Translations under genes and position numbers: made by a program | The notes under the pieces: generated by a model | Databases searched by the model: none | Told to the model about the DNA's origin: nothing | The model's input: only the letters and a program-made list of their open reading frames with translations | Shown: positions 1-14,000 of the stretch, in pieces | Layout: each line of letters starts with the position of its first letter | How positions within the stretch are numbered: position 1 is the first letter of the stretch | From: Atopsyche davidsoni | Taxonomy: Eukaryota; Arthropoda; Insecta; Trichoptera; Hydrobiosidae | Direction of reading: 5' to 3' | NCBI GenBank assembly: GCA_022113835.1 | Contig: JAILWY010000013.1 | Span: 15,176,001 to 15,240,000 of the forward strand | DNA length: 64,000 bases

Positions 1-143
1 GCTCTGAAGAATACTCGGTTTTTGCTAAGCCAGCAGATCGAGTTTTCTTAATAATAATAAAAATAATAGGATATATAAATAAATACAACCCAAAGCTTTT
101 ACACTCTTTCACTCTTAAGGTAGTTGCTTCCAGCCTTTTAATC

Positions 144-173
144 GCCTCTGGTATCCAACCGGACACCAGAGGC
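144..173. repeat. 13-bp inverted repeat hairpin
   Basis: GCCTCTGGTATCC and GGACACCAGAGGC pair at 12 of 13 positions around a 4-nt loop. It sits in a small GC-rich patch near the window edge, with nothing recognisable around it. Confidence 0.7.
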
Positions 174-2254
174 AGTCCATTACGTGGCGAAATCGTGTCA
201 TTTAATTAATTTAATTATCACTTTATTTTTCTATGTCGAAAGTTGATTTTTTTACAGAGTTTTGAGAAAACTATAAATTATATTAAACTATTTTTTATTA
301 TTTAATAAACGTCCATTTTCAGGGTAAAATAAAATCATGAAAATTGGATAAAATGACGACTTTTCAAAACCAAAGTTTGTTAAAGATTTTTTATTTTTTT
401 TATTTTTTAAAATAATATATCGCACAGGGTTTATATTTAATCTTTTAATTCCAATTGAAAAAAAGACTTTTAAATGTTTAGGACTCTTGGAAAAGGGACA
501 TGACGAATCTCCATATTCCTACACTTTAATCGGAAAAACACATATTTATCATATTAATAGTAAATTTATAAGAAATAAAAAAATATTCAGTTCGGAAGAA
601 GAGATGTATCAAACTTTTTGAATTCAAATTTGTTTTGATTGGAGCAGTCGATTTTTCGCAAAACGGACTAGAAAATGATCAAACAAACTCGATTATGGGA
701 CCTAGACCCTTAAAGGCATCGTAATCGCAACTACCATTATTTCACAATAGATTTTGAAGGCTTGACGATTTTTAAGTAACGCGTTGAAAATTTTCTTCAG
801 TACTAGACTCTATACAAATTCAATTAAATGAAGTTCTAGATCAAATTTTTCGGGGATATTTTTAGATTACTGGAATGTAAATACGTTTTCTCGATATAAT
901 GGTGAATACGTACGTTTAATATAAAAAGGTTAGTCACAACCGAAAGCACAATCTGAATCTGTACTGTATGACAACAAGTATGTATAAATCTACCGCTACC
1001 GAGCAATTTGTGAAAATATAAGAAAACATGAGAAAAATCCGATATAGGGAAAGATTTGACATGGAATTTGTTACAAAAAGGATAATGTAATATTTTGTAT
1101 GCTGACTTTATGTCAGCGTCTACCCTTGAAGCAGTATTTTGGTAGCAATTTCAAAGTGGGGTCGAATAAATATTTCATATAATACACGAGAATATAAGAA
1201 ATACGTTACACTCTGTCTAATGATATTAATAAAGAATGACGTTGTTTTAATAAATAAAAGCATTTAATCTGATTTGAGAAGCAAGCATTGTGTTTTTTTA
1301 ATAGTTAGAAAAAAAACATCAATCTAATGAAGTCTTGAGTATGATATAAGTTTATGTAAGGTAAAATAATATTTTTTTTAACTATAACTTTCTTTTCGTT
1401 TGAAGAACGATCATTGTAGTGCAAATACTTTTTAATATACAGATACTTTTGATATTAGTTGCTTCATTGATAAACTAGATAATTATCATGGTAATTGGTC
1501 ATGTCGGCTGTAATTAAACGATGTGGAGATAATTAAACATATTGATCGCACAACGAGAGATATATTAAGGCAGTACTTAGGTGCTAAGGTGAAATAATCT
1601 ACAATTATTCTATTAACGTTTGTACCTAAGCATATGAATTATTGTATTTGTACATACTTTGTAAAATCATGATTGTATTATATTAATTTAAGTCAACGTG
1701 CTTTACATTCGTTCTTAAGAAAACATTTCAATATTTAACAAGTTTTAATATTTAACATGTTTTAATGTTCAGTATTTCAATATTTAAATATGAATATTTT
1801 GGTATTGAATCTAGTTTATACTCAACAATAAATCAGATATTTTCTTATTTTTAAATGAATCATACTTATAAAAAAATATAATGTAATGAGTTATAAGTTA
1901 TTAATAAAGCACATTTACTTATTTATATTATATAAATATACGTAAAAAAAATTATATAAATATATAAATGTTTAATTTAGGGTGAGGGATGAAACAGAGG
2001 TGTGACTGTCGCTGACTAATGTGTCATTTGAGTGATTGTATTTGCTGAACTAAATAATTGGGAGGTGAGTTAATGATGTAGTTTCACCCACAGCTAGGAC
2101 GAATAGATATTTTCAACAAATATTTTCTTATTTATTTTCTTAGATATTACTAGCATTACAGATATTTGTGAGAAGTTTTGATTCTCAAGGGGTTCTTAAG
2201 ACTGCACGAAGAAGCTCTTGAAAGCAGAAAATAGTCTAAAAAAATGCTATCTCT
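174..2254. other. No gene seen, AT-rich
   Basis: Nothing beyond homopolymer runs and short AT repeats. It may be intergenic sequence or the 3' flank of the receptor gene. Confidence 0.5.
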
Positions 2255-2260
2255 TTTATT
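2255..2260 (-). promoter_or_regulatory. Possible polyadenylation signal AATAAA
   Basis: TTTATT on the plus strand reads AATAAA on the minus strand, about 160 bases downstream of the stop of the candidate exon at 2423. In DNA this AT-rich the hexamer is frequent, so it supports that exon only weakly. Confidence 0.2.
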
Positions 2261-2422
2261 CGCTATTCATATTTCTTTTGAAAATAATAAATAGCAATAT
2301 AAATATACTTTGATTATCTTTTGGCCTAACCCAAAAGCTGAAAATGATCTTATAAAATATAACATATAAAATTACACATTTGTTAGTACGCTTTGTTAGT
2401 GAATAAATAAAGAATACAGATA

Positions 2423-2665
2423 TCAGTATACGTATTCTAGGAAAGGCATGCCTTCAGGAGGTAGATTTTTGGGGTTATTTTGATGAAAGGTTAGACCAAA
2501 GCAAGCTGAAGACCCAATTAATCCATGTTTTTGCATAAGGGGCTCACTTGCAGGGGGCGGCTTTGGCCTTGATTTGTATCCCACTAAGGGTAGTATTGTG
2601 GCTACCCTAGAATTGTTCACATCATCACAAAAAGCACTCTCGTTCCGGGGCTGGACGGGTTCGAC
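2423..2665 (-). CDS. Candidate last exon, possible cytoplasmic tail of the receptor above
   Basis: An open frame on the minus strand runs about 80 codons to a stop at 2423 and is clearly GC-richer than its surroundings. Its start is set by a TAA just upstream. The nearest AG dinucleotides after a short pyrimidine stretch allow an exon start at 2665 in phase 0, which matches the phase-0 donor of the receptor exon at 7842. The peptide is hydrophilic and rich in Pro, Ser and Asn (begins VEPVQPRNES, contains SRPKPPPASEPL), as expected for a GPCR tail. A minus-strand AATAAA lies at 2255-2260, about 160 bases past the stop. Weak points: the acceptor ends in GAG, which is disfavoured, and the residues expected straight after FREAFK are not obvious, so another exon may lie between. 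It may belong to a different gene. Confidence 0.35.
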   Translation of the reverse strand, partial: VEPVQPRNESAFCDDVNNSRVATILPLVGYKSRPKPPPASEPLMQKHGLIGSSACFGLTFHQNNPKNLPPEGMPFLEYVY

Positions 2666-4127
2666 CTCTTAGAAGAAGTTTTTCTCCTGAGTGTAACCTG
2701 CAGGCGACAGTAACAAACAATATAAAAATATATCCGATAGTTACATGGTATTATATAATACATATATAGAATACTTATTTCATAATTGGGAAAATTTCCA
2801 CGGGTTTTGCTTTACCCATAAGGAAATTCGCTCGAATTGCTGAGGACTTAAGTATTTTTTTTACAATTAAAAATTATTCGATATTCAATAAATCTACATA
2901 AAAAAATTGCATTGTTAAATTTAATGTTACTATAAATTATTTACATTCAAAGATAAACAGTAGTGAGTCCAATTATATCAGCTTGGAATTCACTTGTAAG
3001 GCGAAGACCAAACCGGAGATCCCTCGATCAAGAGTTTATAATACGTTTGAGATAAAACCAAGTCAAAAATATATGACTAGGTAAATCTTTGAGAAAACTT
3101 TTTAAATAAATATATAAATTAATATCTAGAGAGTTTACTGTTGACGAAGACACTGCCATTTTTCTATTTATTTTTATTTCATTTTACTCTAAGAAGACGA
3201 ATATTACTTAAATATTGCATACTTATGCGCAGTGAAGAGATTCCCATTCCCATTACAAAGATAACGACATTTTAAGCATTAGTCATTTCCGCGAAATTTC
3301 ATTAAAGAAAATTCACTTCTACATAAGCTTGCCTGCGTCACAATAGTTTTAATATGGATATCTTCTAGTATTATTAAGTAAGCTGAAATTACACATATTT
3401 TGTTTTAAACAAAAATGGTAACAAATCATATTGAAAATAATATTGGTTTCGAAAAAACATTTTTATATATTTTATACGAACGTTTTGCAACACTGTTTTA
3501 TTTCGTTGTGATGTCAAATAAAGTTCATAATCATAATTTTTACAATCATTATCCAAGGCTTGAGTATTTTGTATTCCCAAGCAAAAGCGACTGGCGAGGT
3601 GAAAAAACTCAGTTGGCTTCATATAAACTACTAAAACAATTGAATTTTTAGCATTTAAAACTAGTTGTTTCATTCTTGACTCTTCGTACAGATTATTAAA
3701 CTATAAGCTCGTATATTTCTCAGGGGGCAGTGGGTTGAAAAAGGATCATGGGGTGTGAAAAAGCCTTTTTAAGGGGCAAACAGAGTTGTTGGGGCGGACC
3801 GAGAAGCTGTGTAAAGGGTCAAAGGCCTTTCTATTCGAATATCTTTTTTATTTGGGGGAGGCAGAATTTTCGCAGAAGAGTTTAATAAGATCATCGAGAA
3901 AAAGTTGCTTAAATGAAATTAAATATACGAGTCGATTGACGGCAAATTAGGAAGTTGCCAAATACCATATTGTAAAACCATTAAAATATCTTGAAAAAGT
4001 ATATTTTTATCCAGAATAGACTGATTTGATTTTTAATATTAAAAATTTAAAACAGTGATAAATGGCCAGCATTATATGAAACCACAATTACAGCGGTATA
4101 ATATATTTATAAAAAATCTTATTTTAA

Positions 4128-4134
<7 letters not shown>

Positions 4135-4199
<65 letters not shown>

Positions 4200-4205
4200 T
4201 ATATA
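4135..4205. repeat. (AT)n microsatellite
   Basis: About 60 bp of uninterrupted AT dinucleotide, then imperfect repeats to about 4205. Apparent Ile-Tyr coding frames through it are artefacts. Confidence 0.97.
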
Positions 4206-5425
4206 CATCTATATACATTATAACGAGATAAAGTTTGTCAGTTTTATTTTGGTTAAATTTTGAGATCGCGTGTGCGCGTATAAATAAAAAAAATATACTA
4301 TTATCTAACTTTTCACAAAAAAACAATTTGAGATTCATTCTGTAATAAATTTAAAAACAATCAGCTACTACAACCAATATTTAATGGACTTGTTTATCTT
4401 TCTTCATTCAATGCTTAGGTTTAAAAATATGTTTGTTTTAAAAGCTTTTAAAAAGTATGATTAGGTAGATTTACGTCATGAACTTTAACATTTAATGAAT
4501 TGTTAATACGAACATTCGTATTTGTATTTTGTGTATTATGGTTGACTTGTAGTACAATTTAAATTCGTTGGGATATTTTTTATTATTATAGCTGGTTATT
4601 CGAATTAGAATTTTAACTGACTGTCAAACATGTTATATATTATTATTATCCTACGGTCTTCATTAAAATTAAAAACAATTCAAATTTATACTGAGTTATA
4701 CCCAATCTATAATTTAATTACATTGGTTTTTTATCTTTGAATATTCATAAGTATGCTATATGCTAATGAACCAATAAGTAAGACGAAAGCAAAAAAATTT
4801 TTACTATGATTTGTCAAATAGAAAACAAAGACGTTAAATTATTTTGTTGTGTTTGCTGTTCGTTTTGATTAATACGACTTAACTGTGTTGCCTCGAACCA
4901 AACTCAATTTAATTAGAATGTTTACTTTCGTTTTGTATCTGTGGTTGTGTTCATATTATTTATAGCAAAATTATTCGTAAAACGATTAATGAAGTCATGT
5001 TCTACATTAAAACCAAATTTAATCATGTATGAATATTAGCTGGATGTTCTAAAAAATCAATAACAGAAAATTCTTCGGAAATAAATTATTCTCTTCGGTT
5101 TCAAAACATTTCGTAACATAACGATAGGATATTAGTCATTATAATAATAATATTTCGATCAATACCCACAAAAAATGATGTCAATCTTAATATGTAAAAT
5201 AGTATTAGCTTCTGTTTGCAAAAAAATGTAATATTAAGTTTTAAATATGTGTCCATTTTTTTTACCAGCCGTAACAAAAATACTTTGGCGTATTACAAGT
5301 TTTCTCAACATAGGAAATTTATTGAACAACCAACATCCAATGAGAACAAGAATTTTAGAAGGTGTAACATTGGATAATTGCAAGGTGATCTTTGGACCTT
5401 TGTATGAAAAGTAATAAAAAAAAAA

Positions 5426-5700
5426 ATACAAAGACAAATGTTGTGGTAGTATATGTTTTTTATATAAAACATTTACTTGATGTGAGAAAAATGTTTTTGA
5501 TTTTTAGACCAAAAATTGTCTTTTCCCACCCTTTCTAAATTGTGAAACAGGGTCCAAACACAGTGGTAAATAATCATATTTAGAAAAAAGTTTATTTGTC
5601 AAGTTTCCAAAAGTAAAAAAAAGTTTTGTTATGTATACTCGGGTGCCGAAGTTTTTTTGGCCTTACCAACTTATTCTCTATCGCATATATATATATATAT
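5426..5700 (+). repeat. Dispersed repeat, copy 1
   Basis: From ATACAAAGACAAATGTTGTG to an (AT)n run, this is about 80 to 90% identical by eye to 18132-18420 in the same orientation, with small indels. Shared landmarks are TCTTTTCCCACCCTTTCTAA and ATACTCGGGTGCCGAA. No coding frame or terminal repeat is visible. It could be the 3' end of a non-LTR element or a SINE with an AT tail. Confidence 0.75.
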
Positions 5701-5884
5701 AAATAATATAAGAAAGAGAGGCTTGCGGAGAAATTAACATAGAGTGTTGCAAGCAAAAGACAAAATTGTCATTGGTTGAAGTTTTTATTTTTAATTTAAC
5801 TATGTGTCTCTTGATACATATATATATTTATATATATTTTTGAGTAAAATACTTGAATATTTTAAAATGTGCAATATTTCGTAA

Positions 5885-6105
5885 ATCGATTTTCCACATC
5901 TTCGAAAATGTGGAAAATCACTCAAGTATTTTATTCAAAAATATTATAATGGAATTCCACCAAGTACTCTCTGTCAAAAATATTCAATTTCTTAAAATAC
6001 TTGAGTGATTTTTCACATGTTCATGAACATGAACATGTGGAAAATCACTCAAGTATTTTACTCAAAAATATTAAAATGGAATTCCACCAAGTACTCTGAA
6101 TATAT
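5885..6105 (+). repeat. Tandem pair of Penelope-type termini with small hairpins
   Basis: Two direct copies of the segment running from TGTGGAAAATCACTCAAGTA to GGAATTCCACCAAGTACTCT lie at about 5910-5975 and 6038-6096. Each is preceded by a hairpin: ATTTTCCACAT/ATGTGGAAAAT at about 5890-5920, and one built on CATGTTCATGAACATGAACATG at about 6016-6037. Pieces of the inverted arms have been brought close together. Low-complexity AT runs border the unit on both sides. Confidence 0.7.
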
Positions 6106-7841
6106 ATATTTATATGAGAATTTAGTTTGTTATTTGCAGCTCTCTCATTGGCTATTGATTATTGCTTGCCAAAGTCGATTTCACCGTAGGCTTGCATAAT
6201 TCCCTGCTGCCGACCCCTGCCCGAGTTCTCTCGCTTCATTAAGTTTGCCCTGCCTTTGGCAATTTCAGCTAAGTATTTTCGAGTACTTTCAGTCCGGTGC
6301 CTTTACTTGCTGTTTCACAGCTTTACAGGTAGAACGAGGTTTTTTCCGCCTCTTTTGTCTAGCTCAGTATTGAACTTATTGAATTTAATTAATTGCTAAA
6401 AAAAAATTGCTTAATGTATTCTCTATCAAGTGCTCTGCAACCTTTTTGTCTACTGTGAAAATTAAAAGTATTTTTTTGAAAACTTAATGTGTGTAAGTTT
6501 TTCATCATGGCATCATACATATAATGTTAAAAACGAATACGGATTTTTTTCGCTGGCGATATAAGAATTTGTAATACAACTCTTATTTGAAAACTTACTG
6601 AGGGTATAAAAAGTACTTCTGTGTGTGGTTTCCCAAGGGATTTATTTATAGCTTTCAGAGAAAAGTGCTTTCCTTTATTCCATTTTTTATATAAAAATAA
6701 ATAAGTATGTATTTAAAGTCATGTTCTTGCTATATTATATTACAAAATCAATCTATATGAATCTCTTTTAGGACATCTTAAAAAAAGAATTTGATGTAAA
6801 GCTTCTTAGAGAAATTGTTTATATCTTCAAAAATAATATAAAAAATGGTTATCGTGCGTTCAAAGTACTTTTAGTATCAAAAAGAACACCCCCGTAGATT
6901 TTCAAAACCACCCCTGGGATGTTTTAATAAGGTTCTGAAGTCTTCGTAGGATTGGTTCTTTTTACAGAATATCTTATTAATGACGGAGATCTTATAAACC
7001 TCTGCTTATTAACAAAAAAATATCCATTTTAAGGCTCTTAAAGCCTCAAAAACAAGCACGGTGTCTCAAATTCAGCTTATTTACTGAAAAAAACCTAATT
7101 TTTGAGTTATGGAAAACTTACTATTGAAAATATTTCGAGTTTTATTTTCAAAACAGTTTTTATTTCTATGAGAAAGTTTTATCTTTTTTTATTTTCAAAT
7201 GAATAAACAAATAATTAATGAAATGCTTTTTAAAATTACCATTCGAAACGCTACCATTTCCTCTAAAAAAATATTAGTATTTATCGGCAATACCATCAAC
7301 TCGTTTCATATTAAATAAACTAATTAAATATAAAAAACAGGATTTAATGTTTTAAAAGTCGTGAATAAAACTGTGAAAAATATTTTGGAATTTTTTTCAC
7401 AATAATTCGGATTTTTAAAGTTCTAAGGGTTCTAAGTTAGAACCCACTCGTATCCCGTGATTTTTTAAGAAATAAATTTAATCGTTATATGTTAGTATGT
7501 AACCATGTATTGATAGTTGGTCATTGAACATTTGATAATTTGAAAATATTCGTTTCTTCTTTTTGTTTCAAAATCAGCATCGGATTCACTAGAGTTTTGA
7601 TAAAAATCAATTATTTTTATCATTGTTTCACGTATCAACCGTTTTTCTGAAATAATTGTTTTTAACAAATTAAAAGTATTTGTAACTTTCTCCAAGTTTG
7701 TGACTAGGAACGAAAACGCTTTCGTAATTTTTTAAAATAATTATGTAGCACTTTGAAAAATTATGTTTTAGACCATGTTTTATGTCGAAGGATTTTATTG
7801 ATGGTCAGTGGATTTTATTGATGTCAGAGAGTTTGGCATAC

Positions 7842-8062
7842 CTTGAAGGCTTCGCGGAACTTGTTGGACATGATGTGGTAGAGCACGGGGTTGATGGTGG
7901 TGGACATGTAGTACAGCACTCCGGACACGTGCGTCATGATGACGTAGATGGTGTGCATGGTGGGGGAAATGGCAGTGTGCGTGCCACTTGTGCCGTATAG
8001 GGCAACCAGGCGTTGCGCGTGGAAGGGGGCCCAGCAAATGAAGAAGGCCACCACCACAGCCA
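7842..8062 (-). CDS. Pyrokinin/PBAN (FXPRLamide) receptor, internal exon with TM6-TM7
   Basis: This 221-bp exon of a rhodopsin-family GPCR reads on the minus strand. It opens with the last two bases of a split codon after a good acceptor (TTTTCTGTTCTAG) and closes with a strong donor (AAG|GTATG) in phase 0. The peptide holds TM6 with the CWAPFH motif, an extracellular loop, and TM7 with STTINPVLYHIM followed by SNKFREAFK at the start of the cytoplasmic tail. The ending NPxLYHIMSNKFREAFK is typical of insect pyrokinin/PBAN receptors, the neuromedin-U receptor relatives. These sit in the plasma membrane and couple FXPRLamide neuropeptides to G proteins. TM1 to TM5 would lie at higher coordinates on this strand, but I found no convincing exon for them, so they probably fall beyond the window or behind long introns. 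If the donor were not used, translation would add only four residues (VCQT, then L) and stop at 7824. A CAPA receptor is the closest alternative. GC content here is far above the surrounding DNA. Confidence 0.9.
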
Positions 8063-11000
8063 CTAGAACAGAAAATATAAGCTTATTAATGTATATATTT
8101 GATCTATTGTGTACAAACATATTTATGACATTCCACGATTACGCTTTATAATGTAAATTGAATAAAACGGAAAGCGTAGAATGAGCGTGCGACATATAGC
8201 AATAGACGTCCGTGGTACAGAACTAATATTGAATATAAGTGAGGGTTTCGTTTGCGTTAGCATCCAAGGAATTTTTTTAGCTGATCGTAAATAGAAAATA
8301 TAGAAAAACTTATAAAAATATCTCAATGCTAGTATTAAATGTGAAAAGTATTCATTGAAGCATAAAAAAAATTTAATGTTCGCAGTACATTATCTATATC
8401 TCTGTGAATATTCGAAATATAGACATATTTAAGCTGTATATGCTTATACTTATAGTTATTGAAAATATATTTATTGGAATAATTAAAGAAACTATGATCT
8501 GATAAGGCACATTATGAAAAGTTAGGATAAGGTTTATATACATTCTTTATAAGATATAATGTATCTGTATAATGCTTTGAAAAGAAAATGTTTTCAATTA
8601 TTCCGTGGTCTTAGAATATTCAACTCCTCAAGAGAGGTGATGATTTAAAATGACCTTAATGTTAAATATACACACAGCAAAAAATGTTGATTTTACTTTG
8701 CTATATATGTAATCGTATAATAATTAATCTTTTTGACAGAGAGTACATGGTGGATTTCCATTTAAATATTTTATTTTATTTAAAATATTATAATGACAAA
8801 TTTTAAAACCTTCAAACATAAGTAGATAAATTTATAATTTCAGTTTATTTTTAGATATTTAGGTATTCGATTCACACATAAAACGATGAGATATAAAACA
8901 ATGATTTTTCTCATCGTGTCGGGGGTGAATCAATATCCAACAGTTTGTTCGTATAATTAATGTGTGTCTTTCATCCCATATTCTCATTATCATTCACACC
9001 ATTATCCAATCCCCATGTTAATCATACTACCCAGCAATCTCCAGTTATGATGAAAATGTGTGATCAGTTTTATATAACTGTCTTTGTTACGTTCCTGTGA
9101 TTCATATTTTTATGTAATACGAGATTCCCACCGAATGACCCTGTGTTGTCGTCACGTGTACAACTACTATTTATTTTTGTCTTTCCTGTTTTTGATTTGT
9201 CGATTTTATGGAAAAGTATTATTTAGAATGTGACGTTTATTATCCACTCAAAAAAATAATAACAAAGTAAAAAATCATAAAAGGCGTTTGCAATAAATAA
9301 AATACTAAAAAGCTTGTACTTAATTTCAAAAATTCTATACTAAAATATATAAAATGTAAGTAGACTTATCACTTAGGTTCTCAGAATACAAAGCGTATGT
9401 GGGTTGATTCAGTGGGTTGGTATTAAGTTATAAAACAATGAAGGTTATAGAAGTCAAGAATCATCTCAATTTTTAGAGGTTGAGGATTGGAAATAATATT
9501 TTTTTTTTGATGACACGACCATTTTGAACACGATTTTTTGTAAAAATACAAGTGAAACGAGTCTGGATAAAGTTTAATAAATTTATTATTTCACAAAACA
9601 ATACATTAACCATAATCATTAAATAATATAAAATTTTATTTTGTCTTTGGTCTACTACATTAAAAAATTGTTATATAGTTATAATTATTTCTTAATAGAC
9701 ATTTTAAATCTATATATAAAGACGATGAGTTTGAGTAGCCCTGTTTCAAACGAACCACAATTATTTTATGCATTGTTTCATTATTTGTATTGATATTGTT
9801 TTGGACCTTTTAAAAGAGCTTTTCAGATTTTTCAGAGGTTTCCGTACTTTAAAGATTTCCATTAGTGACATTTATTCAAAATGGTGGTAACAGCATGCGA
9901 ATTACTGAGAATTCTTAAATTGAAGGTATTTACATATTTTTAAGAGAACGATTTCGGAATTTTAATTGTTTTATTTTAGCTCTGATTCTATTTATACATA
10001 AATATATATCTATAACAATCGCACCAACAACATTGCAAAGTAACAAATACCAATGTCTAGAAATTTATTTACAGAATTAATGGTTATTTACTCAAATTGG
10101 AGTTGATTTGCTTGGTTATGGATTTATAATAACCCTTAAATATACGTAATCGGTTACAAAGTTCACTTGATCCTTTGTTACGTTATCACGCAGTGATATT
10201 ATGCTTGGGTTATTAATTATTCCAGCTTATATTGCAAAGGGTCTAAGAACAGAATTATACATGAGTAAAAAGCCAAGCAATTCATGGTCACTCCATAATT
10301 ATGTCGCTTTCAATAGTTAATTATTTCAGTTTCAATAAACTATTTTATTTCAACCTTGTAAGTAAAATATCACAAAGCAGTGAGAAGGTTATTATATTTT
10401 TCACAAGAAAATTTAATAGTCCAAGAGGAAAGCCGATTTAGGTTTGCCAAAATTCTATCAAGTTATTAGGATCATTTTAAGTACAGGATCAAATATCAAA
10501 AAGAGCACAGTTGATCTCTCAAATGCGTGTTACATAAACGTGTACGTATGCGTATGCGTGTATTGTGTATATAAATGTGTTGAAATCTTGCCTCATTAGA
10601 CCTAGTAAACCTTTCCAGCCTCGTCATCTGAATCCTTCAGGTCAATCTAAATTCAACCAAGCGCTGAAAATCTATGCAAACATTCCTAAACTATATTTGT
10701 CTGTATGAGTAACTTTAATCAGTATTTGCTCAATTGGACACAAATAAGTAAGAAAACACAAAAAAATCTGAATTGAGGTACCTGGTTATTCACATATAAA
10801 ATTATAAAACTTCCACTGTATGCATCCATTATATAAAAATGACCCAGAATAGAAAAAAAAATAATTAAGTTTTATTTCAATAGTGAGATTAAAAATAACA
10901 ACTAAATTCAGATTTTATTTTAGTCCTTGTTATTCTTGTCATATGAACTGAAAGAAATAATTTCTATTTAAATTTTGAATGTTTTCAGTCATCAAGATTG

Positions 11001-14000
11001 AAACTTTTTTATTTAAATATAAAGCTTTAAATTACCTCAACAGATATAATTCTTTATAAGAACTTCTATAATATATACTTAAAAGGTAATTTAATAAAGC
11101 ACGATGATTACCTAATTAATTATATCATTGTAATTTAAAAGAGAAGATTGTCAAACGATAAAATTAAAATTCAGCATAATTACCACACTGGTGGCTTTGG
11201 ATTTTTTACATAATTAGTTTACAGAAAATATAAGTGAACAGAATTTATTTCTTTGATGATTGTGAAATATTGATAAATACTGTGGAAAATATCTTTGAAA
11301 AACTGGAGGCCTATTTGATGAAGGAGTATTTTAAATTATTGGAATTTAAATAATTCAACAGTAAACAGAACCAATATTGAAATATTTAGAGATTTATATA
11401 AAATTGAATGCCACTAAGTTAAATTCTCTCGAAACTTTGAAATTCTAATGTTTTTAATTAAATGGAATCAAAGAGAAAAAAACATTGCTGAATAACATGG
11501 ATAACCACTTATTTTAATTTATTGTTAAAATTTAAAAAAGTGTTTAGGTGTTCGAAATGAAATATTAATGTAAAAATTAATGTATCTTTATATATGTGCA
11601 TTCAAATTGATGTCTGCAAATAATTTACATTAAAGTATGTGGTCGAAATATATACTAAACCTATACATAAAATTAGATTTACTTCTTATTTAGTAAAATT
11701 ATTAAAACATAATTTTCAAACTTATTTCATTGTAATTAATTTAATAATAAAATATATAATAGTATTTCAATTGATATAGCTATAAGATGGGAATCAAATG
11801 AGTTTAAATATTTCTTGTTTATCTGTGGATATTTTAAAGTATCTATTATTCATGTTCGTGAAAAATTAATAATAAAAAAAATACCTTAAAAATAGAAAAT
11901 AAGTATACAATTTGAAATTGTTTTGATCAATTATATACATTTCTGAATACGACTAGTTTTGATTCTTTATAGATGATTTTGTTACGTTTTATATCTTTTC
12001 TATGAATAATTGGCGACTGCTTTGAACTTTCATATATTTTTTCAGTACAAAGGCATGTAAAGTTCTATAATATAAATGGGCTGAAAATAATATTATTTAC
12101 CAACTTTGTCTAAAAATACGAGTTTCAATAGCTTTTTATTTTATTTTAAAATAAATTAAAAATCTATTTGTCAATTTTATTTCGTTCTTGTACGTGTCTG
12201 TCAAATTTTAAATAGAATTAATGACGATAAACTTTTTCAAAACAATTTTCAAAACGTCAGTAAAATGAATTTAGTAAAAATTAATGAAACGTCCCACTGA
12301 ATAGATTGTACTTAGTTTTTTTATTATGTTAAAATCATTTATCTTTATTATAATATAAAGAAAAACTGTATTATGGGAATCCATAAATAGTGTAAAATAA
12401 ATCTGGGAATATGTGATTATTTGAAAAAAAAATAATTTAGAGATCGCCTTGGAAATGTTTTAAGACAGGTGTTTAAAGACAAGTGAAGCAGAACTTAGTA
12501 CTAATGCAAAAATATTCTTAAATGACCCAATTTAAAAAAACTGAAATTGTAATATTGATTTTATATATATAATCGTCAATGAAAATTTATACATTGTACA
12601 GAAAAGTTAAAAAAATTCATATAGAAATGAGAAGCTAAAGTTTGAAACCATTGCCTTGGAATAAATAATATTGAGGAAAATCCTGTTTTTGTTTTCAACA
12701 TTTCAATGAAAATGTTTGGGCATTATTTTTATCACACACGCGTACATAAATATTTTTAGTATTTAATGCACACTTTATGTGAGAATTCAAAAAGTGGTAA
12801 AGATAACATTAAGCGAGTAGAATATTTATAGCAGCCTTTTACTTGTTGATGTCACGAACCACTTTTATAATTTATTTCACCTTTTATATGAAAAGCTGAA
12901 GATAATAAAGATAAAACATAAAACCCTAAAGTTATTATTCCCAGGATGTGTTCTTGGCACGAAGGACTTTTCAGCGCTCAAATGCGTATTTCATCCTAAT
13001 TTTACATCATACAGCCTTAATTTAGGTTACGGTTTTTTTTTTCATAATATAAACTTATCCCAAAAAGAAACGGAGTTCAGGCACGATTTTTTTTCATTTA
13101 ATTGATGAGTCCGAGTTTATACTCGAATATTATTTTAATTGAATAATTGATACAGATCGAAAAAGCTTACTTTTCTCTTTTACTGTATTTTAAACTATGC
13201 TTTTTACTTATTTATATAATATCTCTACAAAAAAAATGTAGGACTATTTTTTTATTTTGTTAATTGTTTATGTCTGGGAATACTAATTTTATATTTTTCT
13301 GGATTTTTTTTAACCTGTGCTTCATATCTAAATAATCAGATAAAAAATAAATATGAAAAAATGTAAGCGGATGAACATTTTTTTTTATTGTGATCACGAC
13401 AAATTCCACAGTTAAAGTGTTTTACTTAAATATAAAGTTAGTTCTTTTTTTTATTAAAATAGTTAGAAGAGGTTTACTCGAAAAAACAATGTTGCCTAGC
13501 TTTCCAGTAGACTACTGTGCGGTATTTTTCTTTTGAGGATATTTGAAGGTTATAAAATCGAACGATGGGAAGTTATTTGGGCCAGTGGATAGAATAAAAG
13601 CGGCTAAAACGGTTTATCCGTAGACACTTAAGACGTATCCACTGAGCTGATCGCACTCTAGGGGAGAATTTCACTTTCAAAAATATCACCTTGTTCAGAT
13701 ATAATCAGCAAAAGGAAAGCAACAATAGTAAACATTGTGTGTTTATTAAAGGGTTGTATTGAAATGTTTGATACAAATAAAAAGTATAGCCATCGGTTAC
13801 TATTGATAATTTTTTTAAAATCCGCATAAATCATCCGTTGAGTTTAAGTTTGTTTATTATGTTTTTAAAAAATCGATTCACAAATAAAACAGCGAGAGTA
13901 TCAACCCTGAGAGTTATAAGACTTTAGGCTCCTTTCATCTCAAGATACTTTACATCAGTCAGAGCTTTTTGTGATATCTGAATTTTTAATAAATTCAGCT

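Larger units (their letters stand above)
2666..7841. other. Probable intron with repeats
   Basis: If the exons at 7842-8062 and 2423-2665 belong together, this is one 5.2-kb intron. It holds the (AT)n tract, dispersed repeat copy 1 and the tandem Penelope ends. A G-rich stretch at about 3721-3865 and a balanced patch at 6185-6370 have no assignable content. Confidence 0.4.

Noticed and set aside
13090..13140. TTGATGAGTCCGAG...CTCGAA resembling a hammerhead core
   Set aside because: Stem II pairs only as a few bases with unpaired GTC before it, there is no usable stem III or UH site, and it is not in a repeat known to carry ribozymes.
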